NCBI GenBank assembly: GCA_026874595.1
Contig: CM049322.1
Coordinates: forward strand, 34,244,340-34,308,339
Source: Sipunculus nudus
Lineage: Eukaryota; Annelida; Sipuncula; Golfingiida; Sipunculidae
Length of the DNA: 64,000 nucleotides
Reading direction: 5' to 3'
Translations under genes and position numbers: made by a program
Shown: in pieces, positions 57,259 through 64,000 of the stretch
How the letters are laid out: every line of letters begins with the position of its first letter
Position numbering within the stretch: the stretch's first letter is position 1
The notes under the pieces: model-generated
Told to the model about the DNA's origin: nothing
The model's database searches: none
What the model saw: only the letters and a program-made list of their open reading frames with translations

Positions 57259-58890
57259 ATAATAAGAAGAAATGTACACTTTTATAAGAAATAATTTAAT
57301 TTACAAAGTTTAATGGCGTCGCCAAGAAAGCAGGCTATATTTAAGCATTTGATCATTACATATCAAATATATTGGCTATCAACGTCATGCGTAACGTTAT
57401 AATGTAAGATGACAATTTGAACAAATAAAATTGACTCAGGAGACATATTGACTCTCAAACCACAACACCTTTCAGTAACCCTTATTTTTCTTAAAGTATA
57501 CATCTCTTGTATATTCATAATATTCCTTTCAAAAATGGTTAAAGTTAAAGATAATAAAATCGGCCATTGATAAAACCCTCTTTAATAAACAATTACCTAA
57601 TAAAGAGTCTCTAAAGTGGATTGGGGAAGAACAACAATGTTCATATGTGAATAGGAGAGGATAGCATAAAGACCGACTCCAACTTTACCAAACTGTTTTT
57701 TAACAAATATCCGGAGGACACATACTCTAGCCCAACATTATATGCAGCTAAAAACTGAAGACAAGCTGGATTGTCGAACAGGTTTTTTTTTGTCGTATGG
57801 GATAAAATATTGATCGGCCTACGATGTGCAAGGCTAGAATGTATCAGCATGGTGAGATATCCGCGTTAAACACATTGTATATTACTGATATACTCTTCTT
57901 TTATCAAACAGAATATTTTCCAAACATAACGATTATCAATAATTACAGAAGACTAATTTACATCGTATGTGTGCCTGGATATGTAGGTGATTAAGCATCA
58001 AAGAAATGCAGAGTGGGCAATTAACTAGACCATTTATGCCGATCTCCAAAAGGGCAATAAAATTGCAATTATCCTTTGCCATAAACCTGCCAGCCCTAGA
58101 ATCTGACTTGAACGAGAGTCTAATCAAACTCGTTTAACCAGCAGATTACTGCTATATCTGTCTCACAGTGAGTATCTCAGCATCTTTTCCTTGAATAAAT
58201 ATATTTTAGGCCACGCTATTTATCAAGGAACGGTAAAGAATGGGCCTTTGTGGAGGAGGAAGGGGGGGGGGGGGGTTGGTAGGGTTGCCTGTCTCACAAT
58301 TTTTTATGATAAAAAAAACGAGAATATTTCCTTCATCCATTTAATAGATAATTCAAAATTAACTACAACAATCTTTGAGATATTCATTACGTAGTCTGAG
58401 ATAATTTAAGGTATGGTATGCGTCTAATGCTTCACTGAGAGGTTCTTCATGAAAACCAGGAATATAGAATATTGTTGACTCTGTTAAAAAAGGATAGTCC
58501 GAATAAAATTAAAGGAATGGAAAATAAAGTGTTAAAAACTGAGCAAGATTATATTCGTATAACTAAAATATAATGAAATGGGGGTTGTGATATTGCTGGA
58601 AGCGGAGGGGTGGGGGGGGGAGGATATTTTGTCATGTTGGGTTATTTCGAAATATCTGCTATTTGGGAATGGCTTCTGTTTGTCCTCCTGTAAATTGTCC
58701 GCTTTGCATATATCAGCCAACAAGACCGTTGAGTTAATTTTCCAGCAGACTTTGCAAAAATGGAGATAAGCTGTACACTCTTGCCTAACTTTCTAGTTAG
58801 GGTATTCCCCATATTTCATAACTCATGCTTACTTAAATACTGATATATTATAGCAAAACAAGTAACAAATATTTTCTCGTCGACAGCAAA
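57259..58890. other. intergenic upstream of gene C
   Basis: AT-rich with a G run at about 58261-58274 and at 58612-58619. The minus-strand frame at 57641-57850 has no recognised family. No gene is called. Confidence 0.45.
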
Positions 58891-58972
58891 ATGAGGTTAC
58901 ATATAATTATGGTGTTTGCCGTCTGTCACGTGAAGTTCCACGTCACAATGCGGGTAAAGAAAGGCAGTGTTG
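58891..58972 (+). CDS. gene C exon 1: signal peptide
   Basis: ATG at 58891 encodes M-R-L-H-I-I-M-V-F-A-V-C-H-V-K-F-H-V-T-M and onward, a short basic start and hydrophobic core. It ends in phase 1 at G then GTTAGT. The next exon at 59289 completes a Gly codon. It is paralogous to gene B exon 1, as described there. The hydrophobic core is short, so the signal-peptide call is moderate. Confidence 0.55.
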
Positions 58973-59288
58973 GTTAGTTTATCTTTTCCTATGGCTGTTT
59001 ATTTTTCAGAATGCGCAGACCTGATAACGCAGGGATGGCCAACCAATATATGCTTAAATTATGTTCTGATTCGGAGGCTGTCTAAGGGCTCTTCTCTTCT
59101 TTAGTAACCGATCAAATGTGGACAATATGTCGTTGTTATTGCACGGAAGTGTAATATACCTAGAGTTGGCATGTTAAATTCCGAGTAAATAAATGTGTAA
59201 TGATAATTTATTTAGTTTCGCTTTTATTCATATTCAAATTATTTGCACAGTTAGTCCACGAATTTTTATTTTTCTGAAAATCTTTCAG

Positions 59289-59560
59289 GATTTAGACAAA
59301 GGGAATGGGGTGCATGGAGCATTGAGAATAATTGCGAGAGAGATATGAAGACGAGACATCGAACAAGAGTAGGGACACTTGGACACTCACATGTCGGTCA
59401 GACAGAGAATATCATTTGTGACAGAGATCTCCAGCCGCCACCTTTGAAGGAAGATGAAGGGACTAAGAAAAATAAAATTAAAAATTCAACAACTTGGGAC
59501 ATTGCTGAAGTCTTACCCCCTGATAAAAGAATCAGAAGTGCCACTACAGATCACCAAGAC
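59289..59560 (+). CDS. gene C exon 2: TSR-like module, paralogue of gene A exon 2
   Basis: Acceptor TGAAAATCTTTCAG; donor CAAGAC then GTGAGT; phase 1 in, phase 0 out. It encodes 90 residues starting FRQREWGAWSIENNCERD, with the W-x-x-W-S...C pattern, an H-R-T-R segment, GHSHVGQTENIICD with the second Cys, then a Pro/Lys-rich linker. The match to gene A exon 2 includes both tryptophans, both cysteines and the splice acceptor position. Gene C splits the linker with an additional intron. Confidence 0.7.
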
Positions 59561-60246
59561 GTGAGTACTTGAGGTCAGATCATGTAATTGGGGTCAGATC
59601 CAGGAATCTTTTCGGAGTGGGGGTTCTATGATCTGATCTATGGAAAGGTCGGTCAAGCAGGCATTTAAAACAAAATTGTAATATAAGTAAAAAAGATGCA
59701 CTCACTGGTAATTTACTATTTTGTTGTAGTTTACTGAAATGAATTTAAAATATATTCAGAGATTTTTAGTTTTGTCATTCTAATAACTCATTCTAATAAG
59801 GGAAGTCTAACATCAATGACACTGTCATAAGGAGAACTAATGAATCCATGATTCTATCTTGCTGAAAGCTGAAATGTTAAATCTTTTAATGAATCAAATT
59901 TTAACATTTCAGTTTTAAGGGATATTGAAACATGATATTGGAAGAATAAAACTGCCTTTTTAGATATTGCCATGTAGTAATAGTCTACTGAAAAGTAGCT
60001 TGACATCACTATGTGTCTAAAATCAAAAATTTGAAGTTGAATGAAAGTTAAAAAATACAAATCTTCAGAGAGAACACTGTGCCAGTTTTAACACAATTTA
60101 TACTTTATGGGGTCTATCATCATTTACATACAACAATTTGACTAATTAAGATATTGAATTTCTGCCAATTTTGCTACTTAGGAATAAACTGTCTGATAAT
60201 AACATGTATAAAATGTAAAGGTATATTAAGAATTTTACACCTACAG

Positions 60247-60379
60247 ATGTTTCGTAACAACAAAGCCATTGGAGGAAAGACTCAGGCAGACACGTCTACC
60301 TTGTACTATCAAAAGGAGGCTGATACCATTACAGAACGTGATGCAGGACTACTGGATGTATGGAACAATCAGATGGATG
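60247..60379 (+). CDS. gene C exon 3: linker
   Basis: Acceptor TTTTACACCTACAG; donor GGATG then GTATGA; phase 0 in, phase 1 out. It encodes 44 residues (MFRNNKAIGGKTQADTSTLY, then a polar stretch ending NNQMDG). The phase-1 exit matches the entry phase of the lectin exon in gene A, so a lectin exon would be expected next. None is found before the LINE at 61.87 kb. Either the gene continues beyond the window or the lectin part is lost. Confidence 0.55.
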
Positions 60380-61869
60380 GTATGATATTTTAAAATTATG
60401 TAGAGAAAGGACGCATTTCTGCAGCAATAAGACATTGTTAATATAGGCAGACAAAGAAAACATTTATAACGGAAATGAACGTAAATGAACAGATCCTTAA
60501 CTGACGCCCTGATATGAATTCATATCGTGGTACTCTTTTACAACACACATGGTCTGTTCAAACATAGGATATGACCGTACTCTCATTAACACAAAAAATC
60601 TTAATCAATTTATTATAATGTGGCCGGGAATACAAACCATGCTGTTTCACATCGCACAGTATTCTTGCGTACATTTCTACGGGGAATAGGGGGTCTTTAT
60701 TGAATGGAGTCCCCACCATCTGTGCGAATTAATATTTTTGCTTTAACAATTACATAAAATGTGTTTTCTTTCCTTGTTTCTGTCTACCTTAAAAACTAAA
60801 GTTTTAAGTTTTGATTAAAGTTAAAAAAATATTTTTATTTCATTTTTAAACAAGAAAGAAACATGGTAGTATACATTTTGATTAAATAAAAAAAAATATT
60901 TTTATTTCATTTTTAAACAAAAAAGAAACATGGTAGTATACAAGCAAAACAGGGCCATGGTAATTGTACTAGTCTACTAGTACTAGTAGTGCAGCGGTTA
61001 ACGGCAAAATACAGAAGAATTGTTCAGATTGTGATAAAAGTACCATATTTGGTGAAGATGAAGTTTAGATAATACATTTTCATTTTTTATTAGTTCCACC
61101 AAATTTTCTCAGTGTAACGGGGGCGGATCCTATGTTAAATTTGGGGTACTCAAATTTATATGAACAATACACGGAAGATCATCATAGGTACATTACATCT
61201 TATACATTCCTTATAGATAGGGTAAAAATTTGGAATATTTTGTTCTATTTAATTAACATCATCATGAGAAATGTAAAATTACCCTTGTGATCTCATTAAT
61301 TTAAACATTTGTAATTAAAAGATGACTATTTGCCATTCAACGACATGTAGTTAACTGAAGATAATTTATTGTTAAATATGACATAAATCTTCTGTTTTAA
61401 AGTAAGGTATAATCACTATTCTCAATTCACATCTGGTCGATGTCTCCGTTAATGAATACAGGAGACGGTGGGGGAGGGCAATGAGGAGGTGGGGTACTAC
61501 TTACGTAGTATTGGTTCACTGTATAAACATATATTTCATCATACAATGTGGATGTTGTTTTGTGCTTAAAAATCATGTACATTTTTATTGTTCTTAGTGC
61601 AAAATAAGTTGTTTGAATTAATAAGCTTATGGGCATTTCCATATGAGCACTGAAATAAACCCTTGAATTTCCAGGAGCGGATCATATTTATTTATCAGGG
61701 GCGGATCATTTTTAAATATCAGGGTACATTCTTTTAAAATGTTATCGTAAATGTACAACTAAACAGCGTTTTAAAGTTTTATTTCTACAAACGAATCTTG
61801 AAAACCAACAAACAATATCCATTTGCGTATACCTTCCCTTTTTAAATCATCAAATCATGACATGAACAT
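60380..61869. other. downstream of gene C exon 3, no further exon recognised
   Basis: AT-rich. CAGGGGCGGATC-type transposon-end sequences occur at about 61698 and, degenerate, at 61672 and 61119. No lectin exon is seen. Confidence 0.5.
60809..60942. repeat. 67-bp tandem duplication
   Basis: Two adjacent copies of a TTTTGATTAAA...TATTTTTATTTCATTTTTAA...ACATGGTAGTATACA unit (60809 and 60876) differ by a few bases. Probable replication slippage. Confidence 0.9.
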
Positions 61870-64000
61870 CTCAATCTGACTAGCGCTTGTTCGTGCTTGA
61901 CATTAGTCACACAGTAAATATATCTCCATTAATTGAGACCATGGATTTAAAAGTACCATATAAATTTAATTTAGTATTTACTTCTACATCACAAGACCAG
62001 CTTTGTTCTGCCATATCAATAATTCTTTCCTTTATTTTAGCCAAAAATAATTTAAAGTCTCCTACTTCTTCATTCATCCACACATACCCAAAATCTGCGC
62101 TGCAAATTTTGCTTCTAATATGAGTAACCCATGTTTGTTTTCCATTCATATCTAGATTAAACAGCATGTTATATATACCCTTTGGAAATCTATTATTACC
62201 ATAATGTACTAGTTTTGTTCAGTATTTTACACATCTTAATAACTGACCGACATAAATTGGATGCATTCCCTAAAAACTCTCTCAATGATGCTGCGTTCGG
62301 AGCTGAAGAGCGAATTTTTAGAATGTACTTGTAAAATTTATATTGCACCTTTTCAATTATTTCACATCTTTCATAGCCCCACAGTTCTGAACCATATAAT
62401 AATACCGGTGTAACCATACCATCTGATAAACAACTATATTTACTATAAAAGCTTTTTTTTATGAGGGTCACTGCTCTTTCAGCCTGCATTGTCTGTGCTT
62501 TCTTTGTTTTATACCATGACAATGCACTTGTAAATATTACCCCTAAGTATCTGCATTTACCGTTTCAATTTGAGCATTTCTCTATTCTTTTTTAATGAAC
62601 CCCGTATCTAAAAACCATAATTTTTGTTTTTTTCCCTTAATTAACTTTTAAGCCATAATTGACAGAAAAAAAAACTTGCAACTGGTTTATTTGTTCTTGG
62701 TGACGTCCTATTGTATCGCTGAAGCATACTAAATCGTCAGCGTACATTAATGTCATTAAGGTTGGCGAATATTCATCAATATTTATACCATGACAATCTG
62801 TTTCATTTATATGTTCATAAATTCATCTATGAATAAAGAAAACAGAAGGGGACTCACCATGCACCCTAAAATAATCTGTTAATCCTTCCTCCGTAAGAAG
62901 ACATAATTTCATTTGACTATATATTGACTGAAGTGTCTGTTAGAGTTTCCCTTTTATCCAAAATGTAACTGAAACATACCACAATAAATAATGTTGTACA
63001 CTATCAGAAGCAGTTGAAAAATCAATACAAGTGTAATAAAACCTTTTCTTTTTTGTTATAAATTTCTGCACCTCCCAATTAAAGAAAAGGTATGGTCTCC
63101 TGTTGAATAACCTTTCCGATAGCCAGCGTGTGCTTCACATAATAATCCAGCTTGATCAACATAATTTTGAATTCAGTGTGACAATATATTTGCATATAGT
63201 TTACCCACGGTATTAAGTAATGAAATACCTCTATAAATTTTTTTAGGATCTATGGTAGAAGCCTTTTTGTGAATTGGTACAATAAATGCTTTGCTCCAAG
63301 AGGCTGGGAAAAATCCATTTCCTAATACACTATTAAATAATTGTAATATATGAGATGATATGTGACTATATGTATCTTTCAATATATCTACCGGTATCCC
63401 GTCAGGCCCTAGGGCCTTTCCTCTTTTCATTTCATTTAAAGCTTTCTGTACTTCACATGGTGTTATGAGTCCATCAAGCTCTGTATCATTTTCAATTTCT
63501 AATACATTTTTTAAAAAAATATTCCAGAGTATGATTCTTAAACTCTTGATTAATTTCATGTGTTGATATATTCAAAAGTTTCTCAAAATGTTTGTACCAA
63601 CGTACCGGTTCTACTGTTGTAACCATTTTCTTTTTATTTGAAAACCTCATGTTTTCCACATGGAATCAGTGTCTTTTGCACCTATCACCTTTTGCACCTC
63701 TTAGGCTCGGATGATTGCCTTCTTGTCTTCACATAATTTTTTAAACATTTGTTTTGTTTGTTAATAATTAAGTCAGTCGCCATCTGATATTGTACATCTA
63801 TACTTATTCAAAGCTATATATTTTTCCCACCATTTTGGTTGATTTTGTTTCATGTTGTCTCGGAAGTTTTGTTCATTTCTGTAGGATATATTTTGATAAA
63901 TACTAACCAATGCCTCACTTGCTTTGTCCGGATATGTTTCTAAGGTTTCATTAAATGTGTTGAAATGTAACGCACATTCTATTTGTTCTAATGATTTTGA
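61870..64000 (-). pseudogene. decayed non-LTR retrotransposon ORF2, reverse transcriptase part, cut by the right edge
   Basis: Minus-strand fragments in order. From about 63990 to 63560 is a degraded N-terminal region. At 63559-63173 are finger/palm motifs: GKALGPDGIPVDILK, FIVPIHKKAS and RGISLLNTVGKLY. At about 63160-63090 is EAHAGYRKGYSTGDH, and at about 63050 a YTCIDFSTASDSVQH motif. At about 62750 is the catalytic LMYADDLVCFSDT. At 62522-62196 is VTPVLLYGSELWG, then a C-terminal region to about 61900. Multiple frameshifts, stops and a deletion between the last palm motifs show it is dead. The motif style differs from the L1/Tx1 element at 33-38 kb (it is closer to the jockey/I/CR1-type groups), so it is a separate family. 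Confidence 0.8.

Noticed and set aside
1-64000. CRISPR array, bacterial operons, rRNA
   Set aside because: Repeats lack CRISPR spacing and the window is spliced eukaryotic DNA; no rRNA-like sequence was seen.

Overview
This is eukaryotic, most likely invertebrate animal DNA. The base composition is AT-rich. Coding sequence is split into short exons by GT-AG introns. There are many (TA)n microsatellites and poly-G/poly-C tracts, a poly(A)-tailed LINE, MITEs and tRNA-derived SINE relics. An N-acetyltransferase exon looks like the bilaterian form, and the repeat style resembles a marine mollusc or a related lophotrochozoan. That placement is inference; no species can be named from the window.

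Left third (1-20.7 kb): the 5' part of a minus-strand NAA50 gene (N-alpha-acetyltransferase 50). Exon 2 (1600-1736) matches the N-terminal part of the family almost residue for residue. The short coding part of exon 1 lies at 20542-20549, so intron 1 is about 18.8 kb. The rest of the gene lies left of the window. The intron has few recognisable transposons and no long (TA)n tracts. It carries blocks of higher-complexity sequence with promoter-type motifs: a ZNF143-like site, an RFX X-box and a CCAAT cluster. The NAA50 promoter is at about 20.55-20.7 kb.

Middle (20.7-44 kb): mainly repeats. These are a repeat carrying the AAGATGGCGGC motif in direct and inverted copies, a tRNA-type SINE, an old tandem duplication, a repeat whose units carry nuclear-receptor DR1 motifs, a CGTACG minisatellite, and a GC-rich block inside a widely spaced inverted repeat. 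A MITE with a 5-bp target duplication precedes an L1/Tx1-like LINE of about 5.4 kb (ORF1 intact; ORF2 broken by two frame jumps and one stop). A second copy of a Harbinger-like MITE lies just downstream of the LINE; the first copy is in the NAA50 gene.

Right part (44-61 kb): the most interesting region. It holds a plus-strand cluster of small secreted-protein genes. Gene A has a signal-peptide exon, a thrombospondin-type-1-like (TSR-like) exon and two C-type lectin-domain exons, with compatible splice phases. Gene C (58.9-60.4 kb) has a signal exon, a paralogous TSR-like exon and a linker exon. Gene B (51.8-52.4 kb) shares the gene C signal exon and its upstream sequence but has a different second exon. 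Gene A has a stop codon at the start of its last lectin exon, directly beside a (TA)n tract. Also here are an unassigned basic six-cysteine reading frame, a foldback element with perfect 83-bp arms and a 4 x 132-bp identical tandem array. The right edge (61.9-64 kb) is a decayed minus-strand LINE of a different clade. I saw no tRNA or rRNA genes and no CRISPR array.
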